37,525 nt of DNA, taken from positions 1-37,525 of the forward strand of contig JALWJZ010000093.1 in NCBI GenBank assembly GCA_026996855.1. Reading direction: 5' to 3'. A program made the position numbers and the translations under genes. The notes beneath the pieces were generated by a model. The model saw only the letters and a list, made by a program, of their open reading frames with translations, did not search any database and was not told the origin of the DNA. Origin of the DNA: Anaerolineales bacterium (GTDB lineage Bacteria; Chloroflexota; Anaerolineae; Anaerolineales; DRMV01). Positions 8,097-16,865 of the stretch are shown here, piece after piece. Within the stretch, counting starts at the first letter, position 1, and the number at the start of each line of letters is the position of its first letter.

Positions 8097-9125
8097 ATGA
8101 CAAAAGTTACGCCTCTTTCCGAACGGAAATCCGACCACATCCGCATCAACCTGGAAGCGGATGTGCGTTCCGGGCTGACCACGGGCCTGGAGCGTTATCG
8201 CTTCGAGCATCAGGCCCTGCCGGAACTGAACCTGGAGGACGTGGACACCCGGATATCCGTGTTCGGCCACGTGTTGCAAGTGCCCCTTCTGATTTCCTCC
8301 ATGACGGGGGGCACGCCCGAAGCCCAGCGGGTGAACCGGCATCTGGCCGAGGCCGCGCAGGAAGTGGGCGTGGCCATGGGCGTGGGTTCCCAGCGGGTGG
8401 CCCTGGAGCACCCCGAACGCGCGGCCTCCTTCCAGGTGCGGCGCTGGGCACCGGACATCCTGCTCTTCGCCAACCTGGGCGCGGTGCAGTTGAACTACGG
8501 TTACACCGTGGACCATTGCCGCCGGGCCGTGGACATGATCGAGGCCGACGGCTTGATTTTGCATCTGAACCCTTTGCAAGAGGCCCTGCAGCCCGAGGGC
8601 GAGACCCGGTTCGCCGGGCTTTTGAAGAAAATCGAGGCGGTGTGCCGGGCGCTGGAGGTGCCCGTCGTCGTGAAAGAAGTGGGGTGGGGCATCTCAGCCC
8701 GGGTGGCCCGGATGCTGGCCGACGCCGGCGTGGCCGCCATCGACGTGGCCGGTGCCGGCGGCACCTCGTGGAGCCAGGTGGAAATGCACCGTGCGCCCAC
8801 CGAATGGCACCGCCGCCTGGCCGAAGTGTTCGTCGATTGGGGCATCCCTACCGCGGAAAGCCTGGTGCAGGTGAAACAGGCGGTGCCCCACCTGCCCGTT
8901 TTCGCCTCGGGCGGCCTGCGCACCGGGGTGGACCTGGCCAAAGTCCTGGCCCTGGGCGCAGACCTGGGCGGCTTTGCCGGGCCTTTGTTGCGGCCGGCCA
9001 CCCTGTCCACCGAAGCCGTGGTCCGGGAATTGCGCCTGCTGGAAGCCCAACTTCGCGTCACTATGTTTTCGGTGGCCGCGGCCAACCTCGCGGCCCTTCG
9101 CCAGGCCCCCCTGAAACGGGTTTGA
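8097..9125 (+). CDS. fni: Isopentenyl-diphosphate delta-isomerase, type 2
   Basis: This 342-aa FMN- and NAD(P)H-dependent enzyme interconverts IPP and DMAPP. Type 2 hallmarks: the N-terminal [46 protein letters not shown], the flavin-binding [15 protein letters not shown] (AGAGGTSW core) and the phosphate/flavin-binding [20 protein letters not shown] (starting ASGGLRTG). The TIM-barrel length is typical. A good extended -10 promoter is close upstream; the RBS (AGGAAA) is weak. It is followed 35 nt later by a polyprenyl synthase, an isoprenoid operon. Type 2 isomerases commonly accompany mevalonate-type pathways, in line with the decarboxylase at 28994. Confidence 0.95.
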   Translation: MTKVTPLSERKSDHIRINLEADVRSGLTTGLERYRFEHQALPELNLEDVDTRISVFGHVLQVPLLISSMTGGTPEAQRVNRHLAEAAQEVGVAMGVGSQRVALEHPERAASFQVRRWAPDILLFANLGAVQLNYGYTVDHCRRAVDMIEADGLILHLNPLQEALQPEGETRFAGLLKKIEAVCRALEVPVVVKEVGWGISARVARMLADAGVAAIDVAGAGGTSWSQVEMHRAPTEWHRRLAEVFVDWGIPTAESLVQVKQAVPHLPVFASGGLRTGVDLAKVLALGADLGGFAGPLLRPATLSTEAVVRELRLLEAQLRVTMFSVAAANLAALRQAPLKRV

Positions 9126-9160
9126 CCTGTTCACCACACCTTCGCTATGGAAAGGAAACC

Positions 9161-10183
9161 ATGAGCACCACGCGCCCTCCCCTGGCTGTGTTTCGCAAAA
9201 TCATCCTGCCCGAACTGGAAAAAGGGCTGCAAGAGGCCCTCGCCCCCTGGAAGGAACACCCGGCCACCTTGCTGGCCGAGATGGTGGCGCATCATTTCGG
9301 CTGGAAAGCCGAAAACGGCAAGCCGGGAAAGCGGGTCCGGCCCCTGGTGTTGCTGTTGGTGCACGAAGCCGCGGGAGGCTGGTGGCACCAGGCCCTGCCC
9401 GCGGCCGTGGCCGTGGAACTGGTCCACAACTTCTCCCTCATCCACGACGACATCCAGGACCAAAGCCGCACCCGGCGGGGCCGCCCCACCGTATGGTCCC
9501 TGTGGGGTCCGGCCCAGGCCATCAACGCCGGCGATGCCCTCTTCGCCCAGGCCTTTGCCGTGCTGGCGCCCTTGCAGGAAACCTTCGGCCCGGCCCGCAG
9601 CCTGGAAGCCGTGCAGGTGCTGGCCCGGGCGTGCGTGGCCCTGGTCCAGGGGCAGGTGCTGGACCTGAGTTTCGAAGTCCGGGACCGGGTCACCGTGGAG
9701 GACTACCTGACCATGATTCGGGGTAAGACGGCCGCGCTCCTGGCCGCGGCCGCGGACATCGGCGCATTGCTGACCGGGGTGGAAGAAACGCGACGCCGGG
9801 CCTTCCGGGAGTTTGGGGAAGCCCTGGGCCTGGCCTTCCAGGTATGGGACGATTACCTGGGGGTATGGGGCGACCCCGAGCAAACGGGCAAATCCACCGC
9901 GGACGACCTGGTGGCCGGGAAGAAGACCCTGCCCGTGCTGTACGGCCTGAGCCAGCCCGAATCCGCCTTCGCCCGGCGTTGGCGGCAAGGCAGCATTTCG
10001 CCCGAGGAGGCCCCTGAAGTGGCCCGCCTGCTGGCCGAAACCGGCGCGCAGGACTATACGCGCGAGCAGGCCCGGCGCTTCACCCAGCAGGCCCTGGACG
10101 CGCTCCAGGCCGCGCAGCCCCTGAACGTGCCCTACGAAGCCCTTCGGTCCCTGACCGAGGAACTTTTGGGCCGCGCGTCTTGA
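9161..10183 (+). CDS. Polyprenyl (geranylgeranyl-type) diphosphate synthase
   Basis: This 340-aa all-alpha trans-prenyltransferase condenses IPP with allylic diphosphates. The first aspartate-rich motif is DDIQD (96-100), preceded by VELVHNFSLIHDD and followed by the conserved RRGRPTVW. The second motif is DDYLGVWGD (230-238), with TGKSTADDL and GKKTLPVL after it. The residues before the first DDxxD are Phe91-Ser92, suggesting a medium to long chain (C20 or so) rather than FPP, but chain length cannot be fixed. AAAGGAAA precedes the ATG. It is co-transcribed with fni. Confidence 0.92.
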   Translation: MSTTRPPLAVFRKIILPELEKGLQEALAPWKEHPATLLAEMVAHHFGWKAENGKPGKRVRPLVLLLVHEAAGGWWHQALPAAVAVELVHNFSLIHDDIQDQSRTRRGRPTVWSLWGPAQAINAGDALFAQAFAVLAPLQETFGPARSLEAVQVLARACVALVQGQVLDLSFEVRDRVTVEDYLTMIRGKTAALLAAAADIGALLTGVEETRRRAFREFGEALGLAFQVWDDYLGVWGDPEQTGKSTADDLVAGKKTLPVLYGLSQPESAFARRWRQGSISPEEAPEVARLLAETGAQDYTREQARRFTQQALDALQAAQPLNVPYEALRSLTEELLGRAS

Positions 10184-10228
10184 AAGGGCAGGGAAAGGTG
10201 CTCAGGCGCCTCTTTCTCGTAAGAGGGC

Positions 10229-12568
10229 ATGGCCATGCCGCTCCCTCCCTGGTTTCTCCTTTGCGGGCTGGTTTTCCTGGTCTTCCTGGCTTTCCTGTTG
10301 GGCTGGTTGGGGTCCCGGTGGTGGCTGCTGCGCCGGGGCCTGTACGTTCCGTGGGAGCGGGTCACACCGGAGGAGGCGCGGCGTGAAATGCGGGCCTGGG
10401 TCCCGGCTTTCCGGGCAGAAGGGGCCCGCGCGCATCCCGCGGAAACCGGCTGGGAAATCCACCTGACCCTGCGCCAAGCGCAGCCCCTGCCCCGGCCAGG
10501 GGTGCGGCTCCCCCGGTGGGCTGTTTTCCAAAAGATGCGTCATAGGTTGGTCCGCCTGCCGCGGGAGGCCCTGCTCTGGGCCGGGGTGCTGACGTTCCTC
10601 CTGGCCTTGCGTTTCGTCGGCCTGTACCGCTTTCCCCTCTCCTTCCACGCGGATGAAGCCAACCAAACTTTGCTGGCCGAGGCCCTGGTGCAAAACGGCT
10701 TTCGCGGGGACCGGGGGGAACTCTTCCCCACCTTCTTCCGCAACGTGTACTTTTACAACCTGAGCGTGAGCGTGTACCTCCAGGTGCTGCCCTACCTGCT
10801 TTTGGGGAAACGCATTTGGGTCACCCGCGGGGTGAGCATCCTGGTAGGGTTGGGCGTTCCCCTGTTCACCGGCCTGTACGTGAAACATGGGTGGAAAAAG
10901 CCCTTCTGGCTGGGGGCGCTGGTGGCCTCGGGCCTCCCGGTGTGGTTCCTGCACTCGCGCACCGCCTTCGAGACCGTGGAGGCCACCGCGTTCTTCGCGG
11001 CCACGGTGTACGCGTACATGCGCTATTTGCAAGGCCGGACCCGCTGGTTGTACGCGGCCGTGCTAGCCGCGGGGCTGACCTTTTACACCTACGCGGCCGC
11101 GCGGGCCGTGGTGCTGACCTTTGCCCTGCTCGCGGCGGTGCTGGACTTTCCCCACCACCGCCGCCATCGGCCCGCCTCGCTCAAAGCCCTGGCCCTGGCC
11201 GGGGTGCTGAGCCTGCCGCTGCTGCGCTTCCTCCACCTGTACCCCGAGGCCCTTTCGGAACACTTGCGTATGCTGGGCAGTTACATCGCGGACCCGGCCC
11301 TTTCCCCTTCGGAAAAGGCCCTGCGCTTCGTGCGGGAATACGCGTACGCGGTCTCGCCGTGGACCTGGTTCCGCCCCTATCCGCCCATGCTGATTCGGCA
11401 CGTGCTGCCGCCCTTTGGGCACCTGTTTTGGGCCGCGCTGCCCTTCTGGCTGGGGGGCCTGGCCGTGACCCTGCGCCGCTGGCGGGACGCGGCCGCCCGA
11501 CCTTTGCTATGGGCCTGGCTGGCCATGCCCATGGGTTCGGCCCTGTACGAGTTCGGCGTGACCCGCTCCCTGACCGCGGTGGTGCCCGCGGCCGTGTGGG
11601 TCACCCTGGGCCTGGAGGAAGCCGCGCGCTTCCTGGCGTGGCGTCCGGCCTGGATGCCCCACCTCCGCCACGGCCTGGCGGGCGGGCTGGTGGCGGGGCA
11701 CCTACTTCTGCTGGGCTATGGCCTGTACGCATACCCCCGGGCCACCGATGATTATGGCCTGTACGGTTTTCAATACGGCTCGCCCCAACTGTTTTGGGCC
11801 ATGAAAGCCTGGCTTCACGAAGGACGCGCCCGGTCCATTTTCTACTCTCCCACCTGGGCCAATTCGGTGGACGTGCTGGCCGCTTATTTCCTCACCCCGG
11901 AAGAGCGGGAGCACATCCGCGCGGCCGGGCCGGAGCGCTTGGCCCAGGGGGAACTGCCGGAAGGCCCCGAGGTATGGTACGTGCTTTCCGCGGGCGACTT
12001 CCCCACCTTCGAGCAACGCATCCGCCCCAAACTCCGGGAGGTTCACCCGACCGCCTCCCTGCCGTATCCCAACGGCCAGGTGGGGTTCCAGGCTTTCTGG
12101 TACCGTTACCGGCCCGACCTGGCGCAGATTTTGGAAGCCGAGCGCCGGGCCTTGCTGGCCCCCAAAACCACCACCCTCCCTCTGCTGGGCATGCCCGTGC
12201 GCGTCACCTACCCGCCCCTGGACATGGGACGCATCGAGAACATCGTGGACGGCCACCCCTGGACCCTGGTCCGCACCGCGCGGGCCAATCCCTTGCGGTT
12301 GCGCTTCCGTTTCCCGGATCCCGTGCTTCTCCAGGGCCTGGAGTTGCTCAAGGGGAAATCCCCCGTGGCCGTGGCGGTGCAGGTGCACACCGCGGAAGAT
12401 GACACCTGGGCAATGGAAATCCGCCCTGAACCCCATCAGGAGTGGGTCGCCCTCTCCTTCCCCCGGCCCATGCAGGTGGTGGAACTGGAATTGCGTGTGC
12501 AAGATTTGAGTTGGCCCGAAGACGAAGGCCACGTCCACCTGTGGGAAGTACGCTTCCTCGCGCCGTAG
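10229..12568 (+). CDS. GT39/ArnT-like membrane glycosyltransferase family protein with C-terminal beta domain
   Basis: This 779-aa multi-spanning protein has an N-terminal membrane segment (residues ~6-30) and a soluble linker, then a long hydrophobic region (~110-510) resembling the dolichyl-phosphate-mannose mannosyltransferase/ArnT superfamily. After the second membrane segment comes FHADEANQTLLAEALV, where the Asp-Glu matches the catalytic acid position of GT-C enzymes. The last ~130 residues (from GRIENIVDGHPWTLVR) look like a galactose-binding/discoidin-type jelly roll. Such proteins transfer sugars from lipid carriers outside the membrane; donor and acceptor are unknown here. A second in-frame ATG at 10235 is an alternative start. 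The gene follows the prenyl synthase by 45 nt. Confidence 0.7.
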   Translation: MAMPLPPWFLLCGLVFLVFLAFLLGWLGSRWWLLRRGLYVPWERVTPEEARREMRAWVPAFRAEGARAHPAETGWEIHLTLRQAQPLPRPGVRLPRWAVFQKMRHRLVRLPREALLWAGVLTFLLALRFVGLYRFPLSFHADEANQTLLAEALVQNGFRGDRGELFPTFFRNVYFYNLSVSVYLQVLPYLLLGKRIWVTRGVSILVGLGVPLFTGLYVKHGWKKPFWLGALVASGLPVWFLHSRTAFETVEATAFFAATVYAYMRYLQGRTRWLYAAVLAAGLTFYTYAAARAVVLTFALLAAVLDFPHHRRHRPASLKALALAGVLSLPLLRFLHLYPEALSEHLRMLGSYIADPALSPSEKALRFVREYAYAVSPWTWFRPYPPMLIRHVLPPFGHLFWAALPFWLGGLAVTLRRWRDAAARPLLWAWLAMPMGSALYEFGVTRSLTAVVPAAVWVTLGLEEAARFLAWRPAWMPHLRHGLAGGLVAGHLLLLGYGLYAYPRATDDYGLYGFQYGSPQLFWAMKAWLHEGRARSIFYSPTWANSVDVLAAYFLTPEEREHIRAAGPERLAQGELPEGPEVWYVLSAGDFPTFEQRIRPKLREVHPTASLPYPNGQVGFQAFWYRYRPDLAQILEAERRALLAPKTTTLPLLGMPVRVTYPPLDMGRIENIVDGHPWTLVRTARANPLRLRFRFPDPVLLQGLELLKGKSPVAVAVQVHTAEDDTWAMEIRPEPHQEWVALSFPRPMQVVELELRVQDLSWPEDEGHVHLWEVRFLAP

Positions 12569-12620
12569 CCGCCTCGGTGTTGGAGAAATCTTGGAATTCC
12601 CGACCTGCGGGTTTTGTCGG

Positions 12621-12649
12621 TTGAAGCCCGCGAGTTTTCCGCATATGAT
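12621..12649 (+). promoter_or_regulatory. Promoter of the DUF2905-queA pair
   Basis: TTGAAG (12621-12626) and TATGAT (12644-12649) are separated by exactly 17 nt, 35 nt before the DUF2905 ATG. Confidence 0.65.
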
Positions 12650-12684
12650 GAAAACGCCAAATCACTTCGACGAAGGAGTCGGCC

Positions 12685-12924
12685 ATGATGCTGGACGACC
12701 TGGGCCGATGGTTGGTGTTCCTGGGCCTGTTCCTGGTGCTGGTGGGCGGAGTGCTCATGCTGGCGTCCCGGTTTTCCCTGCCCCTGGGCCGCCTGCCGGG
12801 GGACATCGTGATTCACCGGGACGGTTTCACCTGCATGTTCCCCATCGCGACCTCGATTTTGCTTTCGATCCTGCTCACCATCGTGCTCAACCTGATTGTG
12901 CGCCTCTGGAGCCGCGGACCATGA
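12685..12924 (+). CDS. DUF2905 family small membrane protein
   Basis: This 79-aa protein has two predicted membrane helices (about 7-28 and 50-73) joined by the family's conserved loop RLPGDIVIHRDGFTCMFPIA (20 residues), which identifies DUF2905. The function of the family is unknown. GAAGGAG precedes the ATG, and a second ATG follows immediately. The stop overlaps the queA start (ATGA at 12921-12924), so the two are translationally coupled. I recall DUF2905 genes beside queA or ruvAB in several phyla, which suggests conserved linkage. Confidence 0.88.
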   Translation: MMLDDLGRWLVFLGLFLVLVGGVLMLASRFSLPLGRLPGDIVIHRDGFTCMFPIATSILLSILLTIVLNLIVRLWSRGP

Positions 12925-13973
12925 CCGCTGCAACGCGCGTTGTGCAAGCCCTGCGCACCGAAGACTTCGACTACGACCTGCCGCCGGAATTCATCGCACA
13001 AAAGCCGGTGGAACCCCGGGACAGCGCCAAACTCATGGTGCTGGACCGCAACACCGGCACCATCACCCACGCGATTTTCCGGGGCCTGGGTCGGTTCCTG
13101 CGGCCCGGAGATGTGCTGGTGGTCAACCGTACCCGGGTGCTCCCGGCCCGGATTTGGGCCCGCAAGATACCCACCGGCGGCCGGGTGGAACTGCTGCTGC
13201 TGAAGCAGGAAACGCCCACGGTGTGGCAGGCCATGGTGCGGGGCCGGGGGCTGGTGCCTGGTAAGCGTTTGCAAATCCAAGGAGGGCCGGAGGCGGAAAT
13301 CGTGGAGGTGCTGGAAGGGCCGGTGCGCCGGGTGCGCTTCCAGCGGCCCGTGCACCAGTGGCTGCCCCAGGCAGGCCAGGTTCCCCTGCCGCCCTACATT
13401 CGGGAAAAACTGGAGGACCCGGAACGCTACCAGACCATCTTCGCCCGAGAACCGGGCTCGGTGGCCGCACCCACGGCCAGCCTGCACTTCACCCCCCAAC
13501 TGGTGAAGCGCCTTCAAGGGCAGGGCATCCGCTTCGCGGAGGTCACCCTGCACATCGGCCTGGACACCTTCGCACCTGTGAAGGAAGAGGACCCGCGACG
13601 GCACAAGATGCACCGGGAATGGTGCCGCCTGAGCCCGGAAACCGCAGACCTGCTCAACCGGGTGCGGGAAGAAGGCGGGCGCATCGTGGCCGTGGGCACC
13701 ACCGCGGTGCGCACCCTGGAAACCGCGGCCCTGCACGCGCCCCCGGGCCGGGTGGTCGCGCCCTTCGAGGGCGAAACCGACCTCTTCATCCTCCCCGGCC
13801 ACGAATTCAAAGCCGTGGACGCTTTGATTACCAACTTCCACCTGCCCCGCTCCACCCTGCTCATGCTGGTCAGCGCCTTCGCGGGGCGGGAGTTCATCCT
13901 GCGTGCCTACGAAGAAGCCAAGCGTCACGGCTATCGTTTCTTCTCCTTTGGCGATGCCATGCTGATTTTGTAG
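12921..13973 (+). CDS. queA: S-adenosylmethionine:tRNA ribosyltransferase-isomerase
   Basis: This 350-aa enzyme transfers and isomerises the ribosyl group of SAM to 7-aminomethyl-7-deazaguanine in tRNA, giving epoxyqueuosine. Signatures: DYDLPPEFIAQKPVEPRDSA near the start (exactly 20), NRTRVLPARIW, AAPTASLHFTPQL, HIGLDTFAPVKEEDPRRHKM, and AVGTTAVRTLE. The length is normal. The true start is the ATG that overlaps the DUF2905 stop; the long upstream open frame is a shadow. Queuosine synthesis needs Tgt and precursor genes outside the window. Confidence 0.96.
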   Translation: MTAATRVVQALRTEDFDYDLPPEFIAQKPVEPRDSAKLMVLDRNTGTITHAIFRGLGRFLRPGDVLVVNRTRVLPARIWARKIPTGGRVELLLLKQETPTVWQAMVRGRGLVPGKRLQIQGGPEAEIVEVLEGPVRRVRFQRPVHQWLPQAGQVPLPPYIREKLEDPERYQTIFAREPGSVAAPTASLHFTPQLVKRLQGQGIRFAEVTLHIGLDTFAPVKEEDPRRHKMHREWCRLSPETADLLNRVREEGGRIVAVGTTAVRTLETAALHAPPGRVVAPFEGETDLFILPGHEFKAVDALITNFHLPRSTLLMLVSAFAGREFILRAYEEAKRHGYRFFSFGDAMLIL

Positions 13974-14013
13974 CGAGTTTTCTCCGGTTTATCATCTTTT
14001 GAAACTCTTGTTG

Positions 14014-14022
14014 TGGTATACT
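14014..14022 (+). promoter_or_regulatory. Extended -10 promoter of the coiled-coil gene cluster
   Basis: TGG directly precedes TATACT (14017-14022), a classical TGn extended -10. No good -35 lies at 17-18 nt, as often seen for extended -10 promoters. The start of the first coiled-coil gene is 35 nt downstream. Confidence 0.55.
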
Positions 14023-14057
14023 CAAAATCTGAAATAAACTGACTCGGGAGGTGTCCG

Positions 14058-15134
14058 ATGGCCAAATCGCAAACCCCTACTGAAACCGACGAGCAGGTCC
14101 TCCAACAGGAAGGTACGATATCCGAACCCCACGCCCCGGAACCGGAAGCAGCCGTTGCCCAGACTTCGGACCAAGAGGCGGCCGAGAAGGAGGAAACCAA
14201 GCCGCGTCCTCGTCGCAGACGGCGCAAGAAGACCAAGAAGGCAGAAGCCGCGGAAGAGCAGCCGCGCGTAGAAGCCGCCGAAACGGCCCAGGTCGCGGTT
14301 CAGGGGGAACCTGCCGGGGAAGCCGCGACGGAAACCGCCCTGACCGCGGAAGCCGCGATGGAAGTCCCTTCGCCCGAGGCCGCGGAAGAAGCGGGGGCAA
14401 AGCCTGCGCCTGAGACCCCTGAAGCCCCCGAAGCGGCGACCGCCCCCGCAGTCGAGGCCGCGGCTTCCGAAACGCCCGAAGCCGAAGCCCCGGCCCCGGA
14501 AGCAGCCCCCGTGGCCGAAGAAAGCGCAGGTATACCCAAGGAAGAGGCGGCCCCTGAGCAGGCCGAGAAGGAAGCCCCCTCGCCCGAAACCGTTGCGGCT
14601 CCTGCGCCGGCTCCTCAACCCACGGCAGAGGCCCCGCGCCCGCCTTCGCCGTGGCCGGCTGCGCTCCTCAGCGGGCTGGTGGGCATGATGGTGGCCGTGC
14701 TGGTCACCCTGGGCATCCTGACGGCCATCAACGGCGGCCTCATCTATGCCCGGCCCGGCGATGTGGCACCCCTGGCCCAGGACGTGCGCCAGTTGCAAAG
14801 CCAGGTGGCCCAGGTGGAAAACCAGGTCGCCCAACTTCGCCGACAGGTGCAGGATTTGCAAAGCCTGGGGGACCAAATCGAAACGCTGAGCCGGACCACG
14901 GAAACCCTGGCCCAGGACGTAGAAGACCTGGCCATGCAAATCGAAAACATGGACGACGAAGTGCAACGCTTAGGTCGGCGGCAGGACACCATGCTCTCCT
15001 TCTTCGAGGAATTGCGGGAACTCCTCAATGCCTTCTTTGGCGAGGCGGAAAGCCCGACACCTGCGGAGACGACGCCCGAACCCCTGCCTTCGCCGACGCC
15101 AACACCCACACCTGCGGAAGGCACGGGGGATTGA
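14058..15134 (+). CDS. Membrane-anchored coiled-coil protein 1 (Ala/Glu/Pro-rich)
   Basis: A 358-aa protein of low-complexity composition. Residues 1-195 are rich in Glu, Ala and Pro with a basic patch (PRPRRRRRKKTKK) and look disordered and cytoplasmic. One membrane helix lies at about 198-226 (LLSGLVGMMVAVLVTLGIL). A heptad coiled coil of about 80 residues follows (QLQSQVAQVENQVAQLRRQV), and the tail is Pro/Thr-rich (PTPTPTPAEGTGD). The domain order is the same as in the next two genes. No enzymatic motif is seen. GGGAGG precedes the ATG. A scaffolding or envelope role is a guess. Confidence 0.7.
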   Translation: MAKSQTPTETDEQVLQQEGTISEPHAPEPEAAVAQTSDQEAAEKEETKPRPRRRRRKKTKKAEAAEEQPRVEAAETAQVAVQGEPAGEAATETALTAEAAMEVPSPEAAEEAGAKPAPETPEAPEAATAPAVEAAASETPEAEAPAPEAAPVAEESAGIPKEEAAPEQAEKEAPSPETVAAPAPAPQPTAEAPRPPSPWPAALLSGLVGMMVAVLVTLGILTAINGGLIYARPGDVAPLAQDVRQLQSQVAQVENQVAQLRRQVQDLQSLGDQIETLSRTTETLAQDVEDLAMQIENMDDEVQRLGRRQDTMLSFFEELRELLNAFFGEAESPTPAETTPEPLPSPTPTPTPAEGTGD

Positions 15135-15209
15135 GCGGAGCATCGAACCCCGATGGCTGTTGGCTGCTCGCCGGTCCGACGCCATTTCACCTGAGCCTGG
15201 AGGGAACCC

Positions 15210-16082
15210 ATGACGGAACAACCCCAACAGGAAGGCCGTTTTCGCCGTTTCGTGCGCGGCGTGGTGCGCTTCGTGGTGCGCCTGGTGCTCTTGTTGTTGA
15301 TTTTCGGGTTGGTGGGCCTGGCCGTGTACTTTGGCCTGCCCTGGCTGCACCGTACCTACGTACAACCCTTGTTCGATTTGCAGGTCCGGGTCCAACAACT
15401 GGAAGGCCGCGTCGAGCGGGTGGAATCTCAAACCGCGGCGGTGTTGAAAGAGTGGCAACAAGCCCTACAAGACCTGCAAGAGGCCCAGGTCCAATTGCAG
15501 CGTACCATGCAGGAAATCCAGCAGGAACTGGATAGCGTGGACGAAACGAACCGGGAGCACCAACGCCGCATCGAGGACCTGGAGCAACGCCTGGAACAGC
15601 TGGGCCAGGCCCAGGAGAAACTGCAAGCCACCCTCTCGGCCCTGGATGTGCGTCTGAGCGACCTGGAAGCCCAGTGGGACAGCCAGTGGCCCGTGTGGAA
15701 CCGCATTCGCAGTGAGGCCCTGGCCACCCGGCTTTTGGCCCAGGTGTTGCGGGCCCAGATGTTGCTGGCCCAGGACAACTATGCCGCGGCCCGGGGAGAA
15801 CTGGCGCTGCTCATCGAAACCGTGGTGCAGCGGCTCCCTGCCATGCCGCCGGAACAGGCCGCCGAGTGGAACGAAGTGCTTCGGCATCTGGAGGAGGCCC
15901 AGGAGAAATTGCCGGAACAGCCGGTACAGGCTCAGGACCATCTGGACGCGGTCTGGAACCTGCTTTTGACCATGCAACCCGAGCCACCCCCATCTTTGCA
16001 GGTCAATCCGTTCGAGGGTTTATTCGAGCCTGAAGAAGGAACCCCTACGCCCACCCCAGAAGCCGGGGAAGGCGGGGAGTGA
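15210..16082 (+). CDS. Membrane-anchored coiled-coil protein 2
   Basis: A 290-aa protein with a short basic N-terminus (RFRRFVRGVVRFVVR), a single membrane helix at about 23-46, and a long coiled coil (~55-160, VQQLEGRVERVESQ; later IEDLEQRLEQLGQAQEKL). A helical domain (~170-265) containing RLLAQVLRAQMLLAQDNYAA follows, with a short Pro/Thr tail. The layout of helix, coil and TPR-like helices recalls HemX-type proteins, but I see no real sequence match. GGAGGGAACCC lies before the ATG. It is 75 nt after protein 1 and probably in the same operon. Confidence 0.72.
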   Translation: MTEQPQQEGRFRRFVRGVVRFVVRLVLLLLIFGLVGLAVYFGLPWLHRTYVQPLFDLQVRVQQLEGRVERVESQTAAVLKEWQQALQDLQEAQVQLQRTMQEIQQELDSVDETNREHQRRIEDLEQRLEQLGQAQEKLQATLSALDVRLSDLEAQWDSQWPVWNRIRSEALATRLLAQVLRAQMLLAQDNYAAARGELALLIETVVQRLPAMPPEQAAEWNEVLRHLEEAQEKLPEQPVQAQDHLDAVWNLLLTMQPEPPPSLQVNPFEGLFEPEEGTPTPTPEAGEGGE

Positions 16083-16116
16083 CGAAGCATCCCTGAGGCA
16101 ATGGAGGATGGTAGCC

Positions 16117-16842
16117 ATGACGGAAGAACAAAAGCAGCCCCAGGCGTCCTCAGCGCCCCAGGAGGGCGCGCTTCCCACGCCGGAGGAGCCCCAAGCGGCA
16201 CCCGAGGCCCAACCCAAAGCCTCGGAACCCCCTTCTCCGGAGGCAAAGCCTCAGCCCTCCGAGACCCCGAAGCCACAACCCTCGCCCTGGAAGCGGCGCC
16301 TGCGTCGCGCCTTTTGGTTCCTGGCGCTGCTGGTGGTGGTCTTCTTGGGTGGCTTCATCACCGCGGTGGTGACCATCGTCAACCCGCTGGAAGCCTCTTT
16401 GAACCAGAAGCGGAGGGAAATCTTTGAACTGCAAAACCAGGTAACCACCCTGGAGAAGGACCTTCAGGCCAAAGAGCAAAAAATCCGGGACCTGCAGAGC
16501 CAGATTGAAAAACTCGAGCAACGTCTGAAGGATTTGGAAGAGGAGCACCTTCGGGCCCTTCGGCAGGCGGCCTTGATTCAGGCCCAGCGTAACGTGTACA
16601 AAGCCGTGGTGGCCTTGCACGAACGGGATACCCAGGGCGCCCGCCTCGCTTTGACCGCGGCCCTGGAGGATTTGACCTTTCTGCAGGACCACGCGCCGAA
16701 GGATTTGCAGCCCTTCGTGGAAGATATGGTGGACGCTCTGGAAGACGTCAAGGCCCAGTTGACCCCCACGGACAAAACCATCCGCCGGTTGCAACGCTTG
16801 GCCGACAACCTGGAAGATTTGCTGGACCTGCTGGAACGTTGA
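16117..16842 (+). CDS. Membrane-anchored coiled-coil protein 3
   Basis: A 241-aa protein with a Pro/Glu/Ala-rich N-terminus (about 60 residues), a membrane helix at about 64-88 (WFLALLVVVFLGGFITAVV) and a strong coiled coil (~95-150, RDLQSQIEKLEQRLKDLEEE). The C-terminal helical domain carries YKAVVALHERDTQGARLALT, comparable in position and style to that of protein 2. ATG 16117 was preferred to ATG 16108 because GGAGG ends immediately before 16108, leaving no spacing for it. It is the third member of a run of like-built proteins and ends 23 nt before the MoaD-MoaE start. Confidence 0.72.
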   Translation: MTEEQKQPQASSAPQEGALPTPEEPQAAPEAQPKASEPPSPEAKPQPSETPKPQPSPWKRRLRRAFWFLALLVVVFLGGFITAVVTIVNPLEASLNQKRREIFELQNQVTTLEKDLQAKEQKIRDLQSQIEKLEQRLKDLEEEHLRALRQAALIQAQRNVYKAVVALHERDTQGARLALTAALEDLTFLQDHAPKDLQPFVEDMVDALEDVKAQLTPTDKTIRRLQRLADNLEDLLDLLER

Positions 16843-16865
16843 GGGCCTGCTTTCTGGAGGAGCCG

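Noticed and set aside
7394-9160. Long open frame upstream of the polyprenyl synthase start
   Set aside because: It runs out of frame through the acyl-CoA dehydrogenase and fni genes and across a terminator; the synthase has a clear ATG and RBS at 9161.
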